This document shows positions 48,498 to 59,599 of a stretch of 64,000 bases of DNA, piece after piece. The notes beneath the pieces were generated by a model that made no database searches, was not told where the DNA came from, and saw only the letters and a list, made by a program, of their open reading frames with translations. This DNA comes from Nectonema munidae (taxonomy: Eukaryota; Nematomorpha; Nectonematoida; Nectonematidae), in NCBI GenBank assembly GCA_030549495.1, contig JAUIRK010000165.1, positions 62,001-126,000 of the forward strand. Direction: 5' to 3'. The first letter of the stretch is position 1, and every line of letters starts with the position of its first letter. The translations under genes were made by a program, and so were the position numbers.

Positions 48498-51303
48498 TCT
48501 AAAAAAAGATCACCACTTCAATACAAAACTTCTTTATTGATTTTAAAAAAATGTTTTCTCATCAGAGAACTATGAGAAGGAATGAAAATCAATATTAATT
48601 AGTGTTGTAGTTTCATTGAAAATAAAAAAGAAAGTAAAATACACACATGCATACATATATACATTACAATTGCAGAAAGAAACATCAAATTACTAAATTT
48701 TATTTTAACTAAGATATATATATATTTAATTGTATATAAAGTATGGGAAATTAATCTTAATCTGACACTGCTTTTTTCAAATGGCTTAAGGCATTAATAT
48801 ATAAGAACACTTTGACAACGACTTCAACATATATTGTGTAGCAGCTCAGGATAGCTGCATAATATACACTAGGCTGGTGTTGGTGTGTACATAGAATCAA
48901 AGGAGCTGATGCTCAAAAGGTATCCTGTATTCAGAAACTTGGGTTACTCTTTCCATTATGGTGGCCAGAAAACTCATCCTCAAAAAACTCGGAATGAAAA
49001 ATTCGGTGTTAGAAAAATGGGAAAGTAAGTTAGAAGTAAACTTATTAGTTCGTTATAAAAAATATAATAGTAATATAGTTATTCAAATTCAATTCAAATA
49101 TAATAATTATGTATAGCCATTCAAATAAAATAGCTTCCACCAGATATAGAGTGAATTGAGTTTTCTGAGACCGAGTTCCTCTAAGGCTTTTCTGCGAAAA
49201 TCCTTTACCTAAATCAATCTTAAGTAAACAATTATACATTTTATTTGTCTTTCTGAAGCTTTTTTAAAGAACTTGAACATTTTTCTACGATTTCAGACAT
49301 TCAATGTGAAATAGAGACCAAGTATTCCAAGACGGTATTTTCTTTGATTCTGTTTTTCTAGCACCATCTATTACATAAAAAATATATTTATGTGAAACCT
49401 ATCTAGATCTTTGGGCCTCTCACTTTTGAGTGCCAAAAAATATTTGATAGTCTTAAACTCAAGGTAATTAAACGTTTTCAATGCTAGGTATTAAAAACAG
49501 TTGCATGTGTTAACAATTTCAAATTTAAACAAATTCATCTCGTTTTGGAAAATATATTATAAGAATATATTTAGTTATTCCTTTGTGATTAGATCCTTAG
49601 TATACAGTTGTTAATTTAACTATTAATATTAATTAACTTGCAAGTTAAGCTTAAAACTAATATAATTTCCAATTTTTTAAAGACCACCCTCTTTCGTTGT
49701 ATGTTTTTTAACTACATTTTGAGGAAATAAACTTCATGAACATGTTATTTCATATAAAGTGAATTTTTTATTAGGAAAGCTAATTGTAGATAAGAAAGTA
49801 AAATCTCCTAATTGGTTAATAACATTAAAACAATTCAATCATGCTTCTTATTAATTATGTACAATGGAAAGTTTAAATGCATTGAACCTGGTATTTTGGC
49901 TTTATTTCAGGCACGCCTATTATTTTTCTAATTTTGAGAAATTGTATGAGAAAAATCCAGTTCCTTTTTTGGTTGTATGAGGACAAAAGAGCAAAATGGG
50001 AAAAAATTGTACATTATTTGGCAAAAAAGAAAATACGTACCTGATAACTCATTTAACAAGAAAACACAGGGCCATTAAGGAGTTTAGCAGGAGTGGTTGT
50101 TGTTGTGTTGTGGTGAGAGCAGAAGGAAACAAGACGAAGAAGATAAAAAAACTAAAAACAACAGGAGCAATAGCAACAGGCGAATGGTAGAATGAAGACA
50201 GCCAATGATAACAAAGCAATTTTAATTAAAGGATTCGGATTCGCTTTATATATGAGCGCAAAAATTGGGAGGAGACAGTTTTTTTATTGGTCTCCTATTT
50301 CTTCTTTCATTTCCTCTCCAAATCTTTTTGTTGTTGTTTGGAGAAGGCACTACTGCAATGACCTTAAGTAAGTGAAGGTGATTTGGTAGTTCATGTTGTG
50401 AGTTATGCTTCATATAATATGAGAATCATCAGTAGTTTTTTAGAAGGAAGCAATGGTAAGAAATAATTCAACATACTGAACATATATATACTCATAATGG
50501 GTAGTTGTTTGCGATTATAGAGATTTTTGACAGCAGTGAATGAGAGAAAGTACACTGCTCATATTCTTACTTTCAAAACCATATTTCAATATCAATACCA
50601 TTAGACATCATCGTATTAACATAGCATCATCATCATACTTCACTTCATCATCACACCTCAAATTCATTCAACATCACATCATACTTCTCCATCCTCTAAA
50701 ATAGTCGAATCTTCATAATCTACTACACCACATTCTATTCAATATAATATACAGCCATCTCCATTTTGCACACCAACACCCACATCAGCTTCAACAGACA
50801 AGGCAACTGATATATCATCGTTATATGCACCAAAAACAACTTGATTTTTGCTTTCGATATTTTGGTAGGGAATGTGTGCTGAGTAGTGTTTCCTTCATAG
50901 GCGTAGCTAAGCTGGGGCCTAAGGGGCCGTGCCCCCTCATGTACCTTGGTGTGCCCCACCATGTACCTTGAAAATAAAAATTTAACTTTTTATACTTGAA
51001 TTTCATGGTTAGGGTTAGAATTAGCGTAATAATTTTACCATTATAATTTCTTTGGCAATTATGTTTTCTATTTTTTAAACTAGACATTTTGGATGAGATG
51101 TTTTTCGATATATTTTCCTAATTTTTTTAACACTTATATACAACAAAAGATTGAAAAAAATTGCTGAATTAATTGCGTTTCCTGACCTTTAATTAACCTT
51201 TTAATAGTTATTAACTCATTTTATTTTTTTACATTCTTTTTTCATTTTTATCTTTCATTGTGTTAGTAAGCTACCTTTGCTTTAATTTTATTTATATCGT
51301 AGA

Positions 51304-51949
51304 TGGAGCTTGAAGAGTGTCCAACTGCTAAACGTGCTAAGCCGAATGATGTTATAATAGTGATTTGGTTACAGCCTTAAAAAATATAGAGGGTCATTAT
51401 TTAAACAAAATAGGGGAAGTTAATAGTGATATGGCGAGTATTGTTAAGGATATCTCATCAGATGTGAAAGATGTTTTCATAGACAAAATGTCTTTATTAT
51501 TATCGAATTATAAAGCACTCGAAAAACCAGATAAATGTGTCAAAACTTATTCCAATATAGTTAGTAAGAGAGAGGGACGGGCTGAAAGTGTTGATCATAT
51601 AGTTAATTCTATTAATATCAAAAATAACATTGTCAAGCCTAACAAAGCAAAAATTATCGAGTTGAAAAAAGGCATTGTTTCTAAGATTAATCCCAAAGAA
51701 AACAATCTACAAGTATTAGATATAAAAGTAAAGAATGATGGAACAGCTTCCATTAAAGTTGATAATAATAAGGAACAAAATACTATCATCAATGCTATTA
51801 AAAATAGTTTTGATATTGTTCCCAAGAAAACATCAAAACCTAGGTTTTTTATCAAAGGTATTTCAAAAGATCTGAAGAGTAACGAACAACAACAACACGT
51901 TGTTTTTGGAAATCATTCTTGTATCACTATTATATTTTCAATTAGGTAA
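51304..51949 (+). pseudogene. LINE ORF1-like protein fragment inside an hAT element
   Basis: ATG at 51304 opens MELEECPTAKRAKPNDV, which runs into a stop. After a frame change near 51355 a frame of about 190 codons continues: DLVTALKNIEGHYLNKIG, then a coiled-coil-like stretch. Near the end come VKNDGTASIKVDN, IINAIKNSFDI and KKTSKPRFFIKGISKDL. This G--I------------I-------V--P-K--PR--I-GI pattern is that of the RNA-binding region of non-LTR retrotransposon ORF1 proteins. The zinc knuckles that normally follow and the ORF2 reverse transcriptase are absent, so it is a 5' fragment. I infer the family from pattern memory only. Confidence 0.5.
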
Positions 51950-52424
51950 GACATCTCTTTCGGACAATTTTTAATATATGTAGATAATTTTGCAATTTAT
52001 CTTGAATGAGGTTCTATATTTGAAAATATACAATTTATCTGAATATATTTGAAGCAGCATATTAAATCCTTCTCAACTTCCCAAGTAAATTTCTAAATAA
52101 TATAATTCTAAATTAAATTAGAATTTTTCCATTTTTTTACGTTTTTAAAATTTTAAATTATTTAAATATTATTTTGAAATTTGAAATTTAGACGTTTTTA
52201 AAATTTTAAATTCAATAATGTATTTATAATAGTTATGGGTTATATAATATATATTTGAGTTATGGCATCGTCAAAAATTGTGATTCAGGAATGTAAATTT
52301 ATATATTTACGTGGCTATGTTTTTGTCATTTAAACTTAAAACAAAGACATTTTTGAAATTAGCGCAAAAAACTAAGCTGATATGTATAATATTTAGCATA
52401 CGCAAAAATTTTTTTTTCAAATAT

Positions 52425-52520
52425 ACAGTACTGGCAAAATTATGGGTATATAGGAAATTCCTATGTTGAAATTTTGAGCTAAAATATCTCGAGAAGTACA
52501 AATCGTGTGAAAACTGGAGA
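52425..52520 (+). mobile_element. Tc1/mariner-like left terminus
   Basis: After TA comes CAGTACTGGCAAAATTATGG, the style of Tc1-type termini. No matching right end was seen, so it is a truncated or solo end. Confidence 0.4.
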
Positions 52521-53320
52521 TGGCTCATTCAAAAGAACATTAAAAACTATCGATTTGGTATCTAAAATCTCAGAAAATATTTTATTCTGTATGTTTTTTG
52601 GTTGATCGAAAATTCAAAATTTTCAAATTTGGACGTAATTTTTCGGGAAAGTATAATATTTGAGTAGACGAAGACAGGGGCGCAATCCTTGACAAAAAAT
52701 AAAATCTGCTTTTTTTATTTTTGATTTTGTGATAATTGAATTATGCATTAATAAATTGTTAAGTAAATATATATATATACATACATATAGACCTTTATTT
52801 AAATTTTATAGAGTTCGCAACCCTATATAAAGAAAAAATGCCTAGTTATAACAAAAGTTAAAAAGACTAGATTTTCCAAAGGTCAATCAAAATTAAAGTT
52901 CACAAAAAAATGAATGTCAGACAATTAGTGAGTAGAAAAAACGATAACCAAATCGAAAGACCATCTCTAGACACTTCATCGCAATCATTAAAACACGTTT
53001 GAAGAAGTTTATGCGAAAAATTTTATATATAAATTTATATATACATATATATCATTTAAAAATCTATTGTTTGATACTGCATTTGGGATACTTTGACCTA
53101 AATTTGATTCATTTTGGTACCCATTTAAGACCACTGTTCCTTTTTGCTTTGCAGAAGAATTAAGGCAGACGATCTGCTAGTGAGTTTATCTTAGTTGTTT
53201 GTTTCTTTTTTGAAGCGCATTTTGTCTGAACAAAGATCATCAATGCTCCATGAACGAAAGCGAAATCTTATAATTTTATCATATTTGAGAAAGCAGAATT
53301 CAATTGTTTAGAATCTATAA

Positions 53321-53830
53321 ATGAAATTGGCATTGTTGATTTGATATGAAAATGTGTATACTTCATGTAAAATTTTAATGAATGTTCTCGAAGACATTTT
53401 AGAAATAAACTGCAACTTTGTTTCACACTTATAAATATTTTCAAATTCTAAATGCAAAAACAATCATACATGAAATAGGCATTGTTGATTTTTTATAAAA
53501 GCGTGTATATTTCATGTAAAATTTTAATTAATGTTCTCGGAGACAGATTTTAAAAATAAACCGCAAATTTGTTTTACATTGATTAGCATTTTCAAATTCT
53601 AAATGCAAAAAGAATTTATAAATGAAATTGCGATTGTTGATTTGTTATAATAATGTGTATATTCCATGTAATGAATGTTTTCAGAGACAGATTTTAGAAG
53701 TAAACCGTAGGTTTATTGCATACTTATATGTATTTTCAATTTCTAAATTCCAAAAATAAGTCCAAAAATGAAATCAGTATGCCCGATTTGATATAAAAAA
53801 TATATTTCATGTAAAATTTGAAGGTATATT
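53321..53830 (+). repeat. Minisatellite, period about 149 bp
   Basis: Units begin ATGAAAT at 53321, 53470, 53622 and 53768, each carrying ATTGTTGATTT, a TTCATGTAA motif, GAGACA and TTTTCAAATTCTAAATGC or variants. The last unit is partial. Identity between units is about 75-85% by eye. Confidence 0.85.
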
Positions 53831-55255
53831 TTATTAGATATATTTCTCATCAATCAAAATTTTGATTGACATTTCCCAAAAAGTAACCATGATTTTGAAA
53901 AAATTTAAACTATAAAGTGTTATGTCTTCAAAACTGTATATATTTATAAATTTTCAAACGAGTATATAATATAGAACCAAGGTTATACGCTTAACTAGAG
54001 ATACTGTCAGAATTTTGCTGAAAAAGTTTAACTTTTGATTTTGATTGACAGATTTAGGCATGAAGAGGTGATTCAACTGCCATGAAAATGATAGCAAAAG
54101 ATGCAGCTATCAATTTTAGGAAATGTTACGAAGTATGGTAGCAAAAGATGTAGTCAATTTGGTACAAGAGAAATTTTAGTTGAGGGGGGGGGGGGGCTAA
54201 AATAGCCCCCTCGTCACTGATAGGGTTAAAAACTTAATCAGTGTGATTCAGATTTTTCAATATAAGCCTATTTTTTGTGCCCCTCTTGTGCCCCCTCCCA
54301 TGTACTTCGCTCTGTCTACGCCACTGGTTTCCTTCCTGGTTTCCAAGATCTTTTGATCCCTGGGAATATATTTACTTCCAGCGTTCATCAACTTTTAATT
54401 GAACTGTTTTATTTTTGTGTAGATTTACATATTTATTTTTATCCAGTTACACTAATCTAAGAATGGATTTTTGCAACTTTCTATAAGAAATGAGTATCAT
54501 TATAAAGAAACTTTCTTAGCATGTATCTTAAAGATATTGCTTCCATCAAAAGTATATATTTCTAAAAATTATGTTTCTATTATCGAAATTAATCTTTGCC
54601 ATAATGAAAAATGCCAATTTTAGTCGTATAAAGTAAAATGATTAATTTTAAGATCCTTCAGATTAATGTTCATTTTTTTAGATACTTTATATTTTTTTAC
54701 TCAAATTTCTTCTTGCTGAAATTGTTGAAGCAAAATTATAAAATAGTTGATTCCTGGGAAACCGTGAACTATAATAATTTTTCGCAGAAAGTCAAAAATT
54801 TAGGAACACTAGTGTTGAGGTATTGATGCCAAATTTTTTAATGTAGTTATGTGACCAACTAAATCTTCTTATTTCATTGATGAGGAATAACTCACAGTGA
54901 GGCAGCGTTGTAATAGCACCATGAAATTTTGTGGACAGCAAATTTAGATTTGCCCCACAAAGATTATGAGATTTCGTCGACAAAAAGCGTATAATTATCA
55001 ATATTTTATGTATATTAAATTTATACAATTTCCTTTTGACTCTTCGCAAAAATTTTTTATTGTCGACGAAATTTGATGTTAACTTTTTAAACTTTCATTA
55101 TTTTATGAAATTGATATTTTCAAAAAATTCGTTAATTTTACTTCGTTACCCAAAAATAAATCTTCTAATATTTTAATTTTATTGGAAAAAGTCTAAGTTG
55201 TACTATATTAATGATATATTTATTTATGTTAGAGTAAAAAAATTAATGAATTCTT

Positions 55256-55381
55256 TTAACCGGTTATCGACCACAGTTGACTTTACAAAAATGTGAATCG
55301 TCTGCGTTTATTTGTTTTTTAATACAAATCTTCTGCTTTACACTAGATATCATCTGATTATTCTGGTCGTTAACGGGTTAA
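55256..55381. mobile_element. TTAA-bounded MITE related to family 1
   Basis: Ends TTAACCGGTTATCGACCA and, inverted, TTAACCCGTTAACGACCAG, with TTAA at both edges. Inside it shares AATCGTCTGCGTTT and a second TCTGCTTT block with family 1, but lacks the strong palindrome. Confidence 0.65.
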
Positions 55382-55394
55382 GGAGTAAATAACT

Positions 55395-55470
55395 AATTAC
55401 CAAGCTGACTAAACAACAAACTTACTGACTAACTAACTGTTTAACTAACTGACCAACTAACTAACTATCT
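55395..55470. repeat. CTAA-rich simple repeat
   Basis: Irregular repeats of ACTAACTG/ACTAACTA lie directly between the TTAA MITE at 55256-55381 and a partial family 3 MITE at 55473. Confidence 0.75.
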
Positions 55471-55472
55471 GC

Positions 55473-55570
55473 TTAATCCATTAAGTACCAAACTTCCGAA
55501 AGGCAACGTAGACGAACTCTTGTTTTAAATAGAATTAATAGAGATTACTGAAGTTGTCTCTAGATAGTTA
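55473..55570. mobile_element. Partial TTAA MITE, family 3
   Basis: The left end TTAATCCATTAAGTACC and inner CTTCCGAAAG palindrome are followed by TGTTTTAAATAGAATTAAT, shared with 33801-33936. The right end is not identifiable. Confidence 0.5.
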
Positions 55571-57570
55571 GTTAATCCATTAATTAGTTAATTGGTCAAT
55601 TGTATATTGTTAGAGTTAATTCATTTTAAATGATATAGTTTGTTAATTTTTTTAAATAAAATACATTTAAAATTTTATCAGTTACAACAATTTTTACAAA
55701 TTTAATGTAAATGTTTCATAAAGTTAAGAAATACTATTAAAGGAGGGTTGGGGATGGGGGATAACCAATAAGTAAAATAAAATTTATTATATGATTTTAA
55801 ATTTATAAAAATACTTTCTTTAAATATATTTTTATTTAAAATAAAATTAAAAAGAATATATTATTTGTAAACTTAATATTAAATACTTTTAAAAATAAAC
55901 AAAAATGTAATTGAATTCTATTTGATGCTGATATACCCAAAATATTACACAATTTAGTTTTAAGCCACAAAGTGTGGCCCAGAGGAATGTCTTAGTGCGA
56001 TAAAAAATATAATTTTCATAGAAGTTTTGAATTGTTATCATTTTTAGAAAAAACACAATGATAATTTTTTAATCCGTCCCTTAATAATCTCCTAATTTAC
56101 TATCCGATTCTTTTTTCAAAGAACAAAATAGTTCAATAGATTTTTTATAATTCATTACTTTCATAATCTGAAATATTTTGATTCCCCCTCCGACATTTTT
56201 ATTAACCATTTTATTACCATTTTCACTTTCGTCCTTTTTCACTTTAAGTTCGTCTTTTTTCACTTTAAGCTCATCTTTTTTCTAAAACCTTATGACTAAC
56301 TCCATGAGCACTAAATTAATTCATTAATATTTTCTATTAAGTTATGATATTAGGACTATTAATTTTTTAGAAATTTAAACAGAAATTCATGTTTTAAATG
56401 AGTTTGAGGTTGATTTACCCAAATAACAAAGGCATTACAGTGAGTTCAGGCATGAAAACCCAAGAAAAAATTTAATAAAAAGCATGTTCAGTAAAGGAAA
56501 TTGTGAATTTTGTTGAACATAAAGACTCTACTTTGAAAGATAGATAAAAATAATAATTAAGATATTTAAGTGGTATTGTCGAAGATTCCCTGAAAATATC
56601 AACCCCTTCCTTTAATCTAATCCTGGTAAAATTGCTTTGATCACATTTTGAAAAGACCGAAACATAATTAATAATAATTTTTATACGCTAAACTTTATTC
56701 CAATCCTTCATCGTTCTTACACTATCTTCTCTGCGCCCAAACTAAATACTTTAACATCTTCATTATTTTATTTTATTTGGTTTATTTGATATACTCATTA
56801 TATACTTCATATTAGTTATTCATAATTCATACATTTGTCTTCATTTTTATACATCGTCTAAATAAAATTAATTAATCATATTTATTTGTTAAAAACATGA
56901 GGTCGATTCCTACACAAATTAATCAATCATCTTGGTCCGACACAAAACAGTAAGCTTAAGAAAGATATTGCGTTTACTTGCTTATGATAATATTATTACA
57001 AATACATATGGTGAAGAAGTAAAAAGTGATTTATGGTGATATGAAGAGTAGCACGTGGTGTCCAGTACACAAAATAAAAGCAGAAGCGAATATTAGAACT
57101 CTTCAAATATGAAGGCGTTCCTTGTAAAAGTCTTGGCACATCGCATATTTGTAAGAAAACCTTTTTAGGAAGACACAGGTCTTTTTTTAATTAGGGAATA
57201 CGACATCTCGTCTCAAAAAATTATAGCTGAAAGAACCAAACAAGATTTTAAATACAACTATAAAACTTCCTATTTTCTATTAACTGATTTGAACATTTTA
57301 ATTGATAAAAATTACTATAGTTAGTAGCAAGTTAATAATTCCCTTAAGACGTTAACTAATTGAGCCGACAATTAACCAAAATAAATTCATCTTTGTTTGT
57401 AAATGTTTTTTAATATAAAGTGTCTGCTTTAGTTTAAATACGTCTGATTATTCCGCTATTTAACCTTTTTTTATTTTTTTTATTTATTTGTAGACGAAAC
57501 TTCGTTTAGTTTGTCCACGTGATCTCGGGAACTTTGTAATCACTTATCATTTTTAAATGGTGTCTCCATC
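55571..57570. other. AT-rich stretch, no supported gene
   Basis: No gene is supported; a 60-codon Lys-rich minus frame at 56081-56263 looks like low-complexity sequence. A degenerate TTAA-type sequence with the CGTCTG motifs lies at 57351-57466. Confidence 0.45.
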
Positions 57571-59082
57571 CTGGTCAAAATGGCCCAAAACCAAAACGGC
57601 CAAACCAAAGAACTGTTCTTAATAAAACTAATTTTTAGTAATTGAAATGTAGACTATTTTAAATTATTTTAAAAACATACATTTTTGCTTTAAGTTTTTG
57701 TTTTGATCTATGAATGAAACCTATTAGCTTTAAAATGATACGAAACTATTCATTTTCTTTGCTTAGAATGTTGTACTTTTATTTTATGGTATTGTTCAAT
57801 TTTAGATACTAATATTGATTCTCTGACTTAAATTTTTGTCTAGAAATATTAAATTTACTTTGATCTCAAAATCAAATCTGGACTAAAATCTCAGAATTTT
57901 CAAAACTGAAGTTAAATTATATGAGATAAAAAATTTAAAAACAAATACAACGCGAACCAAAACAGACTAAAGTAAAACGGACTAAAATCAAAGTGATTAT
58001 AAACAAAATCATCTAAACCTATGCTTTTTATAAATTTTTCATTTTTAGGTTTCAAAAACTAAATTTGATACATGAATCATTTATCCCCAATAATAAAAAT
58101 CAAGGACACAACATGAAAAATTGAAAATTAAAAAAATTAATTTCATCTAGAAATTCAGGGATGGACAAAGTGATGTATTTTTATCACTAATTTATGTGCT
58201 TAATTTGTCGTAAAACTTTTTTCTAATATTTGCAATGTCCATTTCATTTTGACTATTGATATAATGATTCAACTCGAAATCTAAAAGAAACAAACACGTT
58301 TACATACAGGTACATATGTTTTTATAAACTGGAATATTTCCTTGCTAATATGCACTAGCAGATGGTAATAAAAATATTCTTCGTCTCCAAATCTTTTCAA
58401 GTAAAGGAAGGTATAGCAATTTGTCCAAGCAAATATGTGAACTACTCCTCTGCAAACGTGGTAGATGAGGATAATTCATCATTATCGTCATCTTTGTAGA
58501 GCAATATTGTCCATTTGTATATAAATGTCTCCTTTCTAGAAGTTGATGTATTGTTCTAGATCAGGGTTCTTCAACCTTTTTTACATGCGGGGCCAAAATT
58601 TTATTAAAATTAACTCTAGGGCCTAAAAAAATTTATTTAAAGTTTCTCGTGTCTGATAGACCCATGTTTGCCTGATAAGGGTAAAAGTAAAACTATACTA
58701 TATATAAAATAGAAAAAACATAATACTTTAATTTTTTGTAATATAGATGATGTTAAAATATATTCAAGTATAAGTAAAGATTTGATTAGTATTTAAAATT
58801 TAACAATATTATGAAATGAAAGTATAAAATTCAAAGCAAGCAAAAGAAGTAATTTCATATAATTTCAAAGCACATTATGAGATCAAAACAAAAACTTGTT
58901 TCATAAAAAAAAATAGTCTAGTAAAACTTCAAAATTTCAATTAATAAAAACTTACTTTTTGATATTTTAGTTTTGACATTGTTAAGTTTAGAATTATTTG
59001 ATTTTAGCCCTCTTTGTTTTTGGCGGTTTTAGTTTTGGGCCTTTATGTTTCGGTCATTTTGGTTTTGAGCTGTTTTGACCAG
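57571..59082. mobile_element. 1.5-kb element with AAAACGGCCAAAA-type inverted ends
   Basis: The left end CTGGTCAAAATGGCCCAAAA continues with CCAAAACGGCC; the right end, inverted, reads CTGGTCAAAACAGCTCAAAA and continues CCAAAATGACC. These form ~35-base inverted repeats. Related A-rich motifs recur inward on both sides (57950-57990, 59000-59040). The flanks do not form a clear target duplication, so the superfamily is not assigned. It contains a decayed hAT terminus at 58562. Confidence 0.55.
58562..58690 (+). mobile_element. hAT left terminus inserted in the 57571 element
   Basis: CAGGGTTCTTCAACCTTTTT with a following GCGGGGCC is a typical hAT end. The preceding octamer TTCTAGAT differs by one base from the ATCTAGAT target of two other hAT insertions here. 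No right end was recognised. Confidence 0.5.
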
Positions 59083-59599
59083 GTATCCTCCAAGAAACCA
59101 ATAATCTGAAGAAAGGAAATTATAGTTTTTGACTTTTTATAACAGATATATGAACTCATTTTTTACTTTTTACCCCATCTTGGCGCATTTCTAGCAGACG
59201 CCCATGGCTATCGGTATCTTGTTATGGAGATGAGGCGCTTTTTTCTTCAGCTTATCTTTCTTTTAAATAGACAATTGTAAATTATTTTTTCTTTTTTCTT
59301 TGATTAGGTGTTTTTAAAGTAATAATATCATCATTATATTGGAACATTCATGAGTATACAACTTTATACCGGAGTAAATCATAAACGAAAGCCGTTAAAA
59401 TGACATCCGTTTTTCTCAATCAGGTAGGCTAAGTTGATTTTGAAAAATCTAATCTTTTCACTAAATCGATTGCATTTTTATTGCTTAATTTTTGTTAATA
59501 TTTTTTATCAGATATTGTTTTTCACAATTTATTAATTATATGTTATAAACTTAAATTTCTGAGAATTGAAAAGCTTTCATGAAGTTAAGTGTAAATTAA

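Larger units (their letters stand above)
45452..50887. other. AT-rich stretch, no supported gene
   Basis: No gene is supported. Short overlapping frames at 46601-46825 on both strands and 49996-50190 have no recognised domain. Holdings are a tRNA-like piece (48340-48415), an ATC microsatellite at 48481-48497, TTAGTTA-type simple repeats near 47145-47280 and CATCAT-type runs near 50625-50690. Confidence 0.45.
50896..54326 (+). mobile_element. 3.4-kb hAT-bounded element with perfect target duplication
   Basis: The left end CATAGGCGTAGCTAAGC and right end, inverted, CAGTGGCGTAGACAGAG share the hAT GGCGTAG terminus. The flanks are identical, GTTTCCTT (50888-50895, 54327-54334). Subterminal C/G-rich text (GTGCCCC, CATGTAC) is also mirrored. 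No hAT transposase was recognised inside. Instead it holds a LINE ORF1-like frame (51304-51949), a Tc1/mariner-like terminus near 52425 and a ~150-bp minisatellite (53321-53830). The exact duplication argues that the whole unit inserted as one, or that the inner pieces inserted later into it. Confidence 0.75.
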
